Origin: Stereocaulon alpinum
Taxonomy: Eukaryota; Ascomycota; Lecanoromycetes; Lecanorales; Stereocaulaceae
Direction: 5' to 3'
Length of the DNA: 64,000 bases
Assembly: GCA_018257865.1 (NCBI GenBank)
Contig: JAEUBA010000010.1
Span: 517,868-581,867 of the forward strand
In this document: in pieces, positions 34,901-46,757 of the stretch
Position numbering within the stretch: the stretch's first letter is position 1
Layout: each line of letters opens with the position of its first letter
Program-made: the position numbers and the translations under genes
The notes under the pieces: model-generated
Seen by the model: only the letters and a program-made list of their open reading frames with translations
What the model was told of the DNA's origin: nothing
The model's database searches: none

Positions 34901-37754
34901 GTAGCGGAGAAACGGCGTACTAGAAAAGATATCCTAAAGCTTTTAAAAAGTACCTTCGGTACTATTATTCTACTAAAGTTAACCTACCTTTTTCCCGTCC
35001 TTACTACCTTTAAGTAAGTCGGTTAGAGGCGTAGTAACAGCGGTATAGTTATAAATAAACCGCTAGTAGAAATTTATAAAGCCTAAGAAGACTTATATAT
35101 CTTAAAAGGTCTCTAGCCTAAGCTATTCCCTAATTATCGCTACGCGTTCCTAATCTATTACTACGCTATTAGTAGATATAATAAATCTAAGAAATTTAAC
35201 CCGTTTAGTACTAAACTAATACTTCTTTAGGTTAGCGAAAAGCGAGAACTAACGTAATTATTCTAGTACTTGCTAAATATACTACTAGTAGTCCGCTAGG
35301 TTCGCGCTATAAATTAAGATATTATTAAGATAGATAATATACGAAATATTAATAAGCCCTATAAGAGCCCTATTAATATACGCTTAAAACGTCGCTAGGG
35401 CGTTAGCGAGCCTAAAAGGTATAACTAAGTATTTAAAGTAGCTATAGTAGGTGCGGAACGTAGTCTTCTACTTATTACCTTCTTTAATTTAGATCCTATA
35501 ATAGGTATCCTTTAAGTCTAACTTAGTAAACTTTCTAGCTCCGTATAGGCGGTCTAATATCTTAGTAATTAGAGGTAATAGGTATCGATTTTTAATAGTT
35601 ACTATATTTAACCCCTAATAATTAATATAAAGACGCAGCCTACTATCCTTCTTTAGTATAAAGAGGATAGGTACTTTAGCTGAAGAAACTAAACGGCGTA
35701 TCTAGCCTTTTATAAGCGTATTATTAAGATAGCGCCGCAGCTCCGCTAGCTTAGATTAAGATAGATTATAGAGAGGCCTATAAGGCGGCTCCTTACTATC
35801 CTTAATATTAATTATATAGTCGCCTTCCTTTAATAAGGGTAAGGTTCCAGCTTTTTTATTTAAGAAGATATTAGAGAACTCTAGCAGTTCCTTTAGAATC
35901 TATTTTAGGCTTCCTCTATCTAAGTAATTAGTCGCTATAGCGGCGTATATAATTATATAAACTTTAGGCTCCTTCTTAAGGTAATAGCTGAAGATAGTAG
36001 GTTTATTAACCTAAAACTTTTTAGTATTAACCTTAAACCGCTACTGCTCTGCTAAAGGATTAAGTAAAATCTTTATTTACTTTAACCCTAGTATACTAAT
36101 TACGACGTTAGGACCCTTAAGATTAATAGTATAGAAAAGTATACTATACTCCTTACCGCAGCCCCAGCTATTAATAAGTATATACTTAAATTAATAGGTA
36201 CTATAGACGTATATACTAAAGCTACTTAGAGCTTCTAGTAGCGGTAAGTTAGTAGTAGAAGGTAGTAGATCCTATTAAACTATAAACTTCTAAGAGATTA
36301 AATTAAGCTACGATTTAGTATCTAGTAAAGTAATAACCTACTATAGGCTAGTATTAAGTATTATCTAACCCTTAGTTAGGATAGAAGGACTTACCTCTAC
36401 TTTTTAGGTTTCTTCCCCCGCTTCTAAGGCGGTTACGGGGGCTAATCGTTTTTTACTAATACTATACTAATACCGGTATAAGTTATAGGCTTATCGCGAT
36501 TAGGATAATTTAGGCTTATATAGCCTAGCTTTCCGTAATAATAGTAGATAAGCTTAGTTACTAAATCTAAATTAGTCTTCCACTTTAGACTCTTTAAATA
36601 AGATTTATTTCGCGCTAACTATAAGCTATCGACCCTTAGGCCTAGCCTATTAGGCTTAGAAATCCGTTATTCTAATAGGCGGCTCCCTTATAACTTAGAG
36701 GCCCTATAGTTAGATAATTTCCTATAAGTACTTAAGCCGCCGCCTCTATAATACTTACGCCCTATAGTATTCTCTTATATAATAGCTTAGGTAATAATAT
36801 TATCCCTATTATTAGATACCTTACCTATACTTAAGATTTTATTCTTCAGCTCCGGTCTTAACTTAGCTAGGAAGAGGTTAGCTTTAAGCTTTAGGGCTAT
36901 AGGCGGTAGGTTAGCTTCTAACTCCTCTAAGTAGGCCTTAAATACGGTAACTTTTTAGTTAGAACGTTACTTTACCTCCTTAAACCTTTCGTAGGCGAGG
37001 AGACGGCGGTTAATAGGATCTATAACTAAATTATATAGGAATTACTTAAAGAATTTGAATATTATATTATCCTATCTATAGTCCTTTAGGTAGGTATTCT
37101 ACTAGGAATTCGGGTTATCTTTTAAGGCGTCTATATAGTAGACTATCTTAAATAGTTTAGTAGTAAAGTACTCTAGACTCTTAAGAAACTTCTTCTCTAA
37201 GTTAGCGAACTAGCGTAGGTATTTACCCTCGCTAATTCCTTTATAGGGTTATATATTCTTAGGCTGAAAGCTTTTCGGCACTAGGGGTCTTTAGAGTCTA
37301 ATAGGTAGGTTTATAGGCGCGCTAAAGACGGGCGTTATAAAACGTAAAGGAATCCTTTAGCTAGTAATATTAACTAATTATACTAATATAGTAGTAGTAG
37401 GATATTATTCCTCCTCTTAAACTATCCCTATAGGTATTCTAATAGTACTCTACGACCTAGGGTATTAAATTATATCGTTTTTAGCTTCTAATACTAATAA
37501 TTCGCGTAGTTACTTTAGGCGGCGATTCGTCGCTTAGGCTTCTTATAAGCGTTACTTAAGATTAGTATTATCTAAATTAGAGGTATCTAGCTAAGACTCT
37601 CCGTCGGTCCTATAGCTCTCCGTAGGATCGTTATTATTATTAATATTATTAGGTTCTTCGGCGTTAGTAACGGTTATAGTAGTATAACTACGCGTCCGAC
37701 CTGATATTATAGTAACTCCAGGCCTCTCCCTTAAAAAGGTAGAGAAATTAGAAC

Positions 37755-38003
37755 TATAAAGGCTAGCAACGCCGGCTCTAAGCTGGCGTACTAAGGTATA
37801 AGAGACGTAAAGTTACTAGATTTAGGTATTAAGTAATAGATATAATTATATTACTTAGTAGTAGAGTAGTAGCAGAACTAATTTCTAAAGATCCCTAAAA
37901 TACGGGGGAGTCCTAGGTAGTAATACTATTACTAAGCCCCTAGACCCTAATTAATATCATTACGCTGGCGTGGCTATAACGCGTACACGCTTGAGGGTTA
38001 ACA
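37755..38003 (-). repeat. gypsy1 5' LTR
   Basis: 249 bp; on the minus strand it starts with intact TGTTAACCC. It is less RIP-altered than its partner (for example it keeps CGCTGGCGTGG). Confidence 0.88.
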
Positions 38004-41000
38004 GATTCCCCGCTATCTATCCTAATAAGTTAGAGGCTGGTATTGTCCCAGCCGCTAGACACCTATTAAGATCCTTAGGAGATATCTATAAGATATCCGC
38101 TATAGGCTTAGCTGGAAGTCTATTATCTTCTTTATCTTCTAATTCGATACTATCTACTACTAATCTAAACCCTATCTAGTATATAAATACTATTACTTAG
38201 GTATACTGCCGCTCTAAGTATAAGTACTTTCGATACCTTCTTTAGGACCTAATCTAATTCGATAAGTTACCTCTTAACTACGTTAATACTAATTATATAC
38301 CCCTAAAACGGTCCCTATCTCCTTATAACTCTAATTCCGAAGCTAGTAAATTAACCTTAGAACCTCCTAGTAATACTAATATCTTTAGCCTTTAAGCTAA
38401 ATATATACCGCCTTAGGCTTCCTTAGGTCCTCCTTTAGCGAAATAATAGCGTAAAGAGATAACTACCGCTTATCCCTAAAAGACCCTACTAACTTAAAGA
38501 CCTCTAAAGCCTACGCTATAAACCTCTTCCTCTAATTTAACTCCTACTACTAGCGGAGCTTTAAAAATACCTATATTATAGTAGATATTATAGCAGCTGA
38601 AGGATCTTATAATAGTAGCGCGAATTTACTACTTGCTATAGCAGCTGAAGAATCCCGTAGTAGTAGTAGAAGCTTCCTACTTACCTTTATCTCTATCTTA
38701 GAGTCTAACTTTAGGTACTCCTAATAGGTGGAGGAGATAGATAATTAGCTTATTCTTAATAACTTAAAGCCTTTTACTACTAAAACCTAAGTAAAAGCTT
38801 ATACTACGATTTATAACTAACTTAGGTTTAATACCTAAAAGATTATAAAGAACCTCGCTATAGCGGATAAGATTCTAACTAAAGTCTCCTTAAATTTTAA
38901 GCTAAAAGGAACTAGTATTTATATTAAATTAGTATAATACCTCTATTTAACCTCTCTAGAATCCTCTAAGGATATCGCCGAATATACCTAGAAGTTCTAA
39001 GAGGTTAATACCGAACTTAAGGAACTTAACGCTGAAGTAGCCCTACCGGAACTATACCTAATTCACCTCTATCTCTTAGGACTTAGTAAAGCTTATAATA
39101 CCTTTAAAATAGCTTATATTTAAAGCTATACCCTATTCGGCGCTAATAAAGTTAACTTTAATAAAGTCTCCCTAGCGGCCGCTAACGAGGAATAATAAAT
39201 CTAAGCGTAGTATAAGTACTCTAGACTAGTAATATTTATAGGTAGGAGGTCTATAAAAGACTATAACTCTACGAATAATAAGCCTTAGGAATACTACCCC
39301 TACTATAAGAAGCTTAAGCGAAAAGATACCTATCTAATTATAAAGTATTAGCAGCTTTACCCCGAAATAAAGCCTAAGAAATTTAAGTCTAAAGATAAAA
39401 GGTCTAAGAAATAGAAGCTGGAATATAATAATAGCCCTACTAAAGAACTAATATTTAGGACTCTCGCCGCTAATAGCGACTTTAATATTTAAGGCGCTAG
39501 TATAAATAGGGTCCCTATAATTAATATTAGATATATAGTAGTAACGACGCTAGAAGTTAATCTATTAGGCCTAACTATTATTAATATAGGGTATACGTAA
39601 TACTTATTCTACTAGTGCTCCGACTTTATAACCTTTAAGCCCGCTATTAGTACTCTGATTACTAGAATCGGTAGGGTATAGCTTAAACCGACTAGGCGTA
39701 GAACGGTAAAGATCTTATACCTAGGGAAGAATATACTATTATATAATATCCTCTATATACTTAAGTTAGGGGTAAACCTCCTCTTAGGCTCCTAGCTAAT
39801 AGATATTAGAATCTATATCAAATTCGCTAAAGATAACTATATAATCTTATACCCTAAGCTTAGTAATATAATCGCTAAATAATAATTCGGCCTCTATATA
39901 TTAGAACTTCCCTAAGGATAACTTATATTAAATATATATAGTATACCTCCGGACGCTGTCCGCTAGCTCTAGTATACCCGTATAGGTTATATAGGTTAAT
40001 AAAATATAGATCAGCTACCTAATATAACTACTAGAGTAGACTTCTTAAAGAAATTCTTAGACGAATTAACCTATAAATACTATATTTTAGGCTGCTATTA
40101 GTCTACCCTATATAAGGACTTTATTAAACTTAGAATACGCCTAATAGAATTTATTTATAGTAATATTATAGGGCCTATTAAGCCTATTAGCTTCGACGGT
40201 AGTAAATAGGTAGTTACCTTTAAAGATAACTTCACCTGCTACTCCGAAGTCTACTATATAAAACATAAATCAGAGCTTAGGGATCTATTCTAACGGTTTT
40301 AGTATAAGTATAAGCGAGTAGGGCGCCTAATCCAACGCCTATATATAGATAATAGGGGCGAATATATTAAAGGAACCTTTTAAGAATACCTTAACCTTAA
40401 GGGAATTATCTATAAGCCTATAGTACCTAAGAACTCGGAATAAAATAGGACTACTAAATATTTTAGGTAGGTTCTTATTAGATATACCTATCCTCTACTA
40501 CTAAGCTCCGAACTTAATAAATCCTTTTAGCCTAAAATTATAAAAACGGCTAATTACCTTACCGTCCGGAGCTTAGTTATAAAGCTTAGAAAGACCCTAT
40601 ATAAGGCCTTCTATAAGCAGAAGCCCTATCTTAGGTACCTTTAAACCCTTAGCTCTAAAATATAGGCGCGAAACCGCCTCTAAAAGAAATTTATAGATAA
40701 AAGTAATACCTATTTCCTCTTAGGATATAAAGGGGATAGCTATATCTTTCGCCTATAGTTACCGAAACGGCGCGCTATTATCCGCGCTATTAACATCTAT
40801 ATTTAGGAGAAACGGCCCCGCTTCTATAGGGGTAAAGAGCCCCCAGCTAAACGCTAATAGACCTCTACTTTAGGGGAGGCGTATAATAGGAATTAGAATC
40901 CCGTTAACTTTAACATATCCTTAGTATAATTATCTAACTAAGAATCCTTAGGAGAATTACCTCCTTTAGGGGGAGAATTACCTCCCTTACCTCCTATATC

Positions 41001-42798
41001 TTCTAGAGAAGTATCACCTTCTCTAAGCCTAAGTTTACTATTAATACTAGGCTCTCTAGCCCTATTACAGCTAGTATTACTAATAATAATAGGTACTATA
41101 GAAGAGTAAGAGATAACTTAAGTACTAGTAATATACCCTAAGCTTAATATCCCTAATATATAGAACCTTTCGCTAGACCCTCTTTATAAGTACTTAGCGA
41201 TCTCTCTACTAGCTTAGGCGAATTTAGCGGAACCCTATAAACCTAAAACCTATACTAAAGTAATAGCTAATAATATATATAAAATATAGTAGGAGCTCGC
41301 TATAAATAACGAATTTAACTCCCTTATAGCTAATAATACTTAGATACTAACGTCGCCCCTAAATAGCTAGAAAGTTCTTAGGGGTAGATAGGTCTATACC
41401 TTAAAATATAGCCCTAAGGGGGAAATTATATACTATAAGGCACGCTAGGTCGTTTAAGGCTTTAAGTAATAAGAAGGCCTTAACTATAATAAAACTTTCG
41501 CCTTAGTAGTTAAACCTATAAGCTATAAGGCTATATTTATAATTACCGCCGCTATAGATTAGGACTTAGAGTAGATAGACGTTAAAATAGTATTCCTCTA
41601 TAGGGATATAGAAGAGGAGATCTTTATAGAATAGCCTAAAGGTTTCGTTTAAGGGGAGGCAAAAGTTTGCCGCCTAAATAAGGCCTTATACGGCCTGAAA
41701 TAATCCCCCTAAGTATATTATAATACCTTCGCTAGCTTTATAAACGCTAAATTAGGCGTAGTCCTATTAGAAGCTAACTTAAGCGTATTTATTAACCCTA
41801 AAGATAGGACGCTAATTACCCTATATATAAATAATTTACTAATTATAGGCCCTAGTAAGGAAGCTATTTAGAGGGTTAAAGATACCCTTAACTATTAGTT
41901 CTATATAACGGATCTTAGGCTATATAGCTATTACCTAGGGATAATAGTTACCTAGAACCGCTAATAACGAACGCTATAACTAAGCTAAAAGGCCTATATT
42001 AAGAAAGTACTTTAGGACTTTAGCCTCTAAGAATATAAAGAAACCGTAACCCCTATAGAGATAACTTGCTATTTAGAAAAAGCTCCTAACGGTTTCTAAG
42101 CTAATACCTAAGACTAACTGCTATATTAGAAGGCTATTAGGTTACTAATATACGTAATACTAAGGACTTAACCTAATATTATATACCCCGTATCAGTAGT
42201 TAGCTGCTATAGTATAAACCTAATATAAGCTTATTAGGGTATAGTTAAACGAATCTTCTAATATCTTAAGTTAATAACCAAATACTAATTAACGTTCTTA
42301 GGACTAATTTAGGTACTAATAGGCTATACTAACTCTAATTAGACGGGAGACTACGATACGCGCTAATCTACCTTAGGGTATATCTTTAATATAGGTAGTA
42401 GGGCTATTAGCTAGTTATCTAAGCGATAACCTATTATAGCCCTTTCCACCTATAAGGCTAAATATATTAGTTAGACCTTAGCGTCTAAGGAAGCGGTATA
42501 GCTTTAAAACCTACTAAGGTAGCTTAAGCCTAGTAGTTAGGAACCCTAGGCGGTAATTATCTATAGGGATAATCAGGGCGCGATCGCCCTCGCAAAGAAT
42601 CCGGAATTCTATACTTATAGCAAGTATATCGATATACGCTACTACTTTATTAGGGAGTAAGTTACTAATGGTATAGTAGACCTCTGCTATACGCCTACTA
42701 AGTATTAAGTCGCTAATAGGCTCACCAAACCCCTCTATAAGGATAAGTTCGTAGAGTTCCGCAATAACTTAGGCTTAGAATATATCGCCTAAGGCAGA

Positions 42799-42890
42799 GC
42801 TCTAGTAGGAGTAGCTACCTAGATCTAGTAGGAGTAGCTACCCAGATCTAGTAGGAGTAGCTACTCAGATCTAGTAGGAGTATCCCTAAG
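42799..42890 (+). repeat. 23-bp tandem repeat inside copia1, about four units
   Basis: The unit AGATCTAGTAGGAGTAGCT plus four bases repeats with slight variation just after the RNase H relic and before the 3' LTR. It lies at the end of pol or in the 3' untranslated part of copia1. Confidence 0.85.
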
Positions 42891-43263
42891 GATCGCGCGC
42901 GAACACCACTTAATTAGGGCCTACTATACCCGGATTATCCCTAGAGCTATTATTATACTTTATAGTATCTATTAACCCTATATACTACCCGACTGCTTAT
43001 TAGTAAGAAATTGGTATATACAGGCTAATAGGGAAAATAAAAATTTAAATAACTATATTTTATTATTTTCTAGAAAGTTTTGGTAGTAATAGTAAAAGAT
43101 AAGCTCTGCTATCCTACTAAATACTAGGTATTTAAGGTGAAATCCTGCTGAGTAACGGGTTATTAAGGTAAAAAGCAGTTATAACTAGCGTATAGTAAAT
43201 TAGTCGTTTTAGCGGACTATAATTTAATTATCTAGTATTTAGCGTACTATGTTTGAGTAGGAG

Positions 43264-43393
43264 TGTTAAAATTCGGGTGTTCGTATACCAAGCCTTAGTA
43301 TTAATAACTAAGACTTAGCACTAACCCTTATTTATATCTTATACAGTCGCACTTAGCTAGATAATTAAGTGTTCTACCTATTATATTTTAATA
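43264..43393 (+). repeat. copia1 3' LTR
   Basis: 130-bp LTR starting TGTTAAAATTCGGG, followed directly by the ATACT target duplication and the resumed LINE E sequence. Confidence 0.9.
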
Positions 43394-45118
43394 ATACTAA
43401 GATTTTTACTTTTAAGTATACTTTAATTAATAGTATATTAAAGAAGAGAAATAGAATTAGTAATATAGGTAATCCTTATAAAATCCCTATCTCTATTACC
43501 TCTACTAGGCTAGTTTTACCTCTTAAAGTAATTAATATTACTCTATCTTTAAGGAAGCTTATAGTCTACTAAATAATTCCCTTAGGGATTCCTTTTATTA
43601 TTAGGTTATAGAGTAGCCTTTTATAGGATATATTATTAAATACCTTTACTATATCTAGTAATAGTAGGCTTACTATATTATCTTTACCTTAGTTCTATAT
43701 TATATAGACTAAATCTATAATAATCTTTAAAGCTATTTTTACTAAGCGTCTCTTTCTACCCCCTATTTAGTATTTTAAGAGTAGGTAATTCCTTTTAGCT
43801 ATTCTACTAAGGTATTTTACTATTACTATCTCTAATACTTTTCTAAGTATATTTAGTAATATAATAGGCTAGTACGCCTTAGGCTCCGAATAATTAGCCT
43901 TTTTTAATTTTTTTAGTATTACTATATTCGCTTCCTAAAACTTCTTTAGGTAGTATCTATAATTTAAGTATACTTAAAATATCCTTCTAAATATTTCTAT
44001 TATCTCTATATATATTACTTTTAAGAACTTATTTAGGATCTTTAAGATCCTTAAGGCCTTATCTACTACTAAGTATTAAATTATATCCCTTACCTTTTTT
44101 AAGGTAATCTTACTATCTATTACTATAAACTTTAGGTAGTTAGCCCCCTCTATATCTATTAGGTCTATTAGGGGTAGAGGTAGGAAGAAGACCCTCCTTA
44201 GGGCCTCTACCTTCCCCTTAAAGTCTATTATTTTATTCCCGTTTCTATCTTTAATAACTAGGAATTACGGTAGCTCTTTAAGGTATATACTTCTTTCCCT
44301 TCCCTACTTAATAAGTTACTATACTCCTCTTAGTCTTAGTAATACTTTATAGACTCCCTCTCTAAAAGCTATTATCCTAGCCTTCTATAAAGTAGTAACC
44401 TTCTCCCTTTTAGCTTAATAGAGGGCTTCTTTAGTTTCTATATTTCTATTATAGTAGTAGGCCTTAAGCGCTACCTATAATACTTTAGTTACTCTTATAT
44501 ATACCCCGTTCTAATATAGCTTAGCCCCTACGTACGGTTCCTTATATAGGATAGTATATTCTATTACCTCTTATAATATAGCTATAAGCCTATTAATATA
44601 TAGGTTAATTATATCTTTAAAGTTTATTAAGTACTAGCTTATTACTTTATTTAGGATCTTTATATATTTCTAGATTTCCTTTTTAGTTATCTTCGCCTCT
44701 ATCCTTTTTTAAGCCCTCTTCTAGCGTATTAAGTATTCGCTTTATATCTATTCTAGCTCTATTATAATTAGTATATAGTCTAATCCTATATTAAGGTTAT
44801 CCCTTACCCTATACTTTACTATTATATTATATACGCCTTTAGTTAGGAATATAAGGTTAATAGCGCTCTCTAAGCCCCTATTCTACTATATAACTACCTT
44901 CTCTAGTAGTCCTAGAACTATACCTCTCTCTCCTGCTACCTCTAGCAGCTTATCTACTATAGTATAGTATATTATTCGTCCTAGGTTATTCTAGTATAGG
45001 TAGTATAGGTTAAAGTCTTCTATAACTATATACTTACCCTTATTCCCTAGCGCCTCCTCTAGCTTTAGGATAGTTATTAGACTATCCTTCGACGTATAGC
45101 TTACTAGTAAGGGGTTAT
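43394..45118 (-). mobile_element. LINE copy E, 5'-ward segment (reverse transcriptase to endonuclease)
   Basis: After the copia1 TSD, minus-strand LINE sequence resumes (collinear with LINE D from about 53030) and runs through the RT and most of the endonuclease region to 45118. There a gypsy-type LTR begins. The rest of LINE E is not found in the window. Confidence 0.85.
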
Positions 45119-45206
45119 TATTAACCCTTAAGCGTATACGCGTTATAGCTACGCTAACGTAATTATATTAATTAGGGTTTAGGGGCTTAGCAATAGTATT
45201 ACTACT
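45119..45206 (+). repeat. Partial gypsy LTR (gypsy3)
   Basis: These 88 bp match the start of the 249-bp gypsy LTR (TATTAACCCTTAAGCG, with TG changed to TA) and stop abruptly inside it. It was probably inserted in LINE E and then itself interrupted or truncated. Confidence 0.72.
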
Positions 45207-45344
45207 ATAATATCTACCTATAAAATTCTAATACTATAATTAAACGGTTAACTACTAGTTAGATAATAGTCTTTATTTAGTTAGTATTCGGTTTATATCT
45301 AGTTATAATAACGTTAGAATGTCTCTTCCTAAAACTAATAACCG

Positions 45345-45440
45345 TTGCAGTTGGTAAACGGTTGGTAGACGGTTGGAAAGGTTAGTAGACGGTTAGAAAG
45401 GTTAGTAGACGGTTGGTAAACGGTTAGTAAACGGTTGATT
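45345..45440. repeat. Short tandem repeats around an ACGGTTGGTA-like unit
   Basis: Imperfect copies of ACGGTTGGTAA / ACGGTTAGTAG / ACGGTTGGAAAGGTTAGTAG repeat about seven times. TG is retained, unlike the surrounding sequence. Confidence 0.75.
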
Positions 45441-45962
45441 AATAATTAATAAACTATCTAGGTATTACTAATATTACTAGATATTACTAATATTGCTAGT
45501 GCTACTGGATGTTACTAATCTGATATTGCTGGATATTATAGGTATTGTAGGTATTATAGGATATTGCAGGTATTGCTAGTACTATAGGATATTGTAGGTA
45601 TTGCTAGTACTGTAGGATATTGCAGGTGTTGCAGGTGTTGCAGGATATTGCAGGATATTGTAGGATATTGTAGGTGTTGTAGGTGTTGCAGGTGTTGCAG
45701 GTGTTACAGGTGTTACTAGATATTGCAGGTGTTGCTGGTGCTGCAGGATATTACAGGTGTTGCTGATATTACTAGATATTGTAGGTGCTACTGATATTAC
45801 TGGAGTTACTGGAGTTGCTGGAGTTGCTGGAGTTGCTGGAGTTGCTGGAGTTACTGATATTGCTGGAGTTACTGGAGTTACTAGAGTTACTGATATTACT
45901 GGAGTTACTAGAGTTGCTGGAGTTACTAATATTACTAGAGTTACTAGAGTTAGGGTTTTAGT
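45440..45962. repeat. Degenerate 9-bp minisatellite
   Basis: About 520 bp of 9-mers drifting through types such as GGATATTGC, AGGTGTTGC and GGAGTTGCT, roughly 55-58 units. A chance open frame (45757-45975) encodes repeated Gly-Val-Thr/Ala and is not a credible gene. The array keeps TG and CA dinucleotides. Confidence 0.88.
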
Positions 45963-46582
45963 TGGAGTTACGTAACCGTTATCTAATAGTTATAAAATTA
46001 TCTATAGTTCTTATAGTTTTAGAACGGTTATATTCTAGTATTAATAGCGTTTTAGAACTAGTATAAACTTAAATCGGTTAAATAACTATATAAAACTTAT
46101 ATTATAACGAGATTAATTCTTAGTAAAGAGCCTATATAGTATCTTTTAAAAGAATTCTATAAATTTAATAATTAAAGCTAGCCTATTTCTATATTTTATA
46201 AGGTTTTATCTTTCCTTATAACTTATTAATACTATTAATACTTATATTAGGAACTTTAATATAACCTTTTTAGTATATTTATTAGCTTTATTTAGCTTAT
46301 TATAAAGATTAGTTACTTATTACTCTATATACTTTAGTTATTATTAATAGGATTTTAGTAATTCTTTTTAAGTTCTTTAGGTATCTAATCTTAAAGCCTT
46401 AATTCTATTAAGTATTTTATTATCTAATAAGACTTCTCCCTCTATAAGCTCTTCTAAATCGCTTTCTAAGGATAGTTCTTAGTAGGGATTATTAACTTAA
46501 TCCTTATTAAAGTATTCTTTACTATTTATTATAGATACTTAATACCTTAACTTTTAAGGGTATTATTTTAATCCGTCCTTTT

Positions 46583-46757
46583 TATTAAAATATATATAAT
46601 ATTTTCAAAAAAATAGGGTAGAACGCTTACTTATTAGGTATCTAAGTACTATACGCGCGATCTATATACAGTAGTACTAACTTAGTATACTAAGATACTA
46701 AGACTTAGTTAGTATACTAAGGCTTAGTTATCCTTAGTACGTAGGCTACTTTTAACA
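46583..46757 (-). repeat. copia3 3' LTR
   Basis: The 175-bp unit reads TGTTAAAAGTAGCC to TTTTAATA on the minus strand. The partner LTR is outside the window, so the left boundary is inferred by analogy with the copia1 LTR end. Confidence 0.6.

Larger units (their letters stand above)
25992..38003 (-). mobile_element. gypsy1, Ty3/gypsy LTR retrotransposon (chromovirus-like), interrupted by LINE A
   Basis: Two LTRs of exactly 249 bp (25992-26240 and 37755-38003) and the 5-bp duplication GATTC (25987-25991 and 38004-38008) bound the element inside copia1. Without LINE A it is about 6.6 kb. Coding sense is minus: the 5' LTR is on the right, then gag (about 36.6-37.7 kb), reverse transcriptase with blocks like FTKLDLK and ITKILDRLYGA (about 35.45-35.8 kb), RNase H, and integrase (about 33.5-34.3 kb). 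A chromodomain-like segment lies at about 32.9-33.05 kb. RT before integrase marks gypsy. It is full of stops. Confidence 0.88.
25351..43393 (+). mobile_element. copia1, Ty1/copia-type LTR retrotransposon, interrupted by gypsy1
   Basis: Both LTRs are present (25351-25480 and 43264-43393, each exactly 130 bp) and the 5-bp duplication ATACT flanks the element. After removing gypsy1 and its TSD it is about 6.0 kb. The internal part runs 25481-25986 and then 38004-43263. Just after the 5' LTR is GGTTATAAGCC, probably the RIP-altered primer-binding site. Relics in order are a gag-like region with an altered zinc knuckle (about 39290-39360), integrase (about 39950-40800), reverse transcriptase with a VKIVFLYRDIEEEIF-like block (about 41580-41640), and RNase H with DNQGAIALAKNP (about 42566-42600). 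That order (integrase before RT) defines copia. Many stops make it non-functional. Confidence 0.88.
45207..46582. other. Unclassified block with tandem repeats
   Basis: About 1.4 kb that matches none of the element families defined in this window. It begins inside a gypsy LTR near a TA dinucleotide, contains two tandem-repeat zones, and ends where the copia3 LTR begins. The right part (about 46000-46570) is AT-rich; its minus strand gives a Lys/Leu/Gln-rich, coiled-coil-like reading with stops that could be a gag- or transposase-tail relic. I could not assign it. Confidence 0.4.

Noticed and set aside
37970..38179. 69-codon frame spanning gypsy1 LTR and copia1
   Set aside because: It is a chance chimera across an insertion junction at 38003/38004.
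43369..43572. 67-codon frame
   Set aside because: It crosses the copia1 LTR end into antisense LINE sequence, so it cannot be a gene.
45345..45962. Possible CRISPR-like array
   Set aside because: The units are contiguous and degenerate with no spacers, and the organism is a fungus.
45757..45975. 72-codon Gly-Val-Thr repeat frame
   Set aside because: It is a by-product of the 9-bp tandem array, which keeps frame because its unit is a multiple of three.
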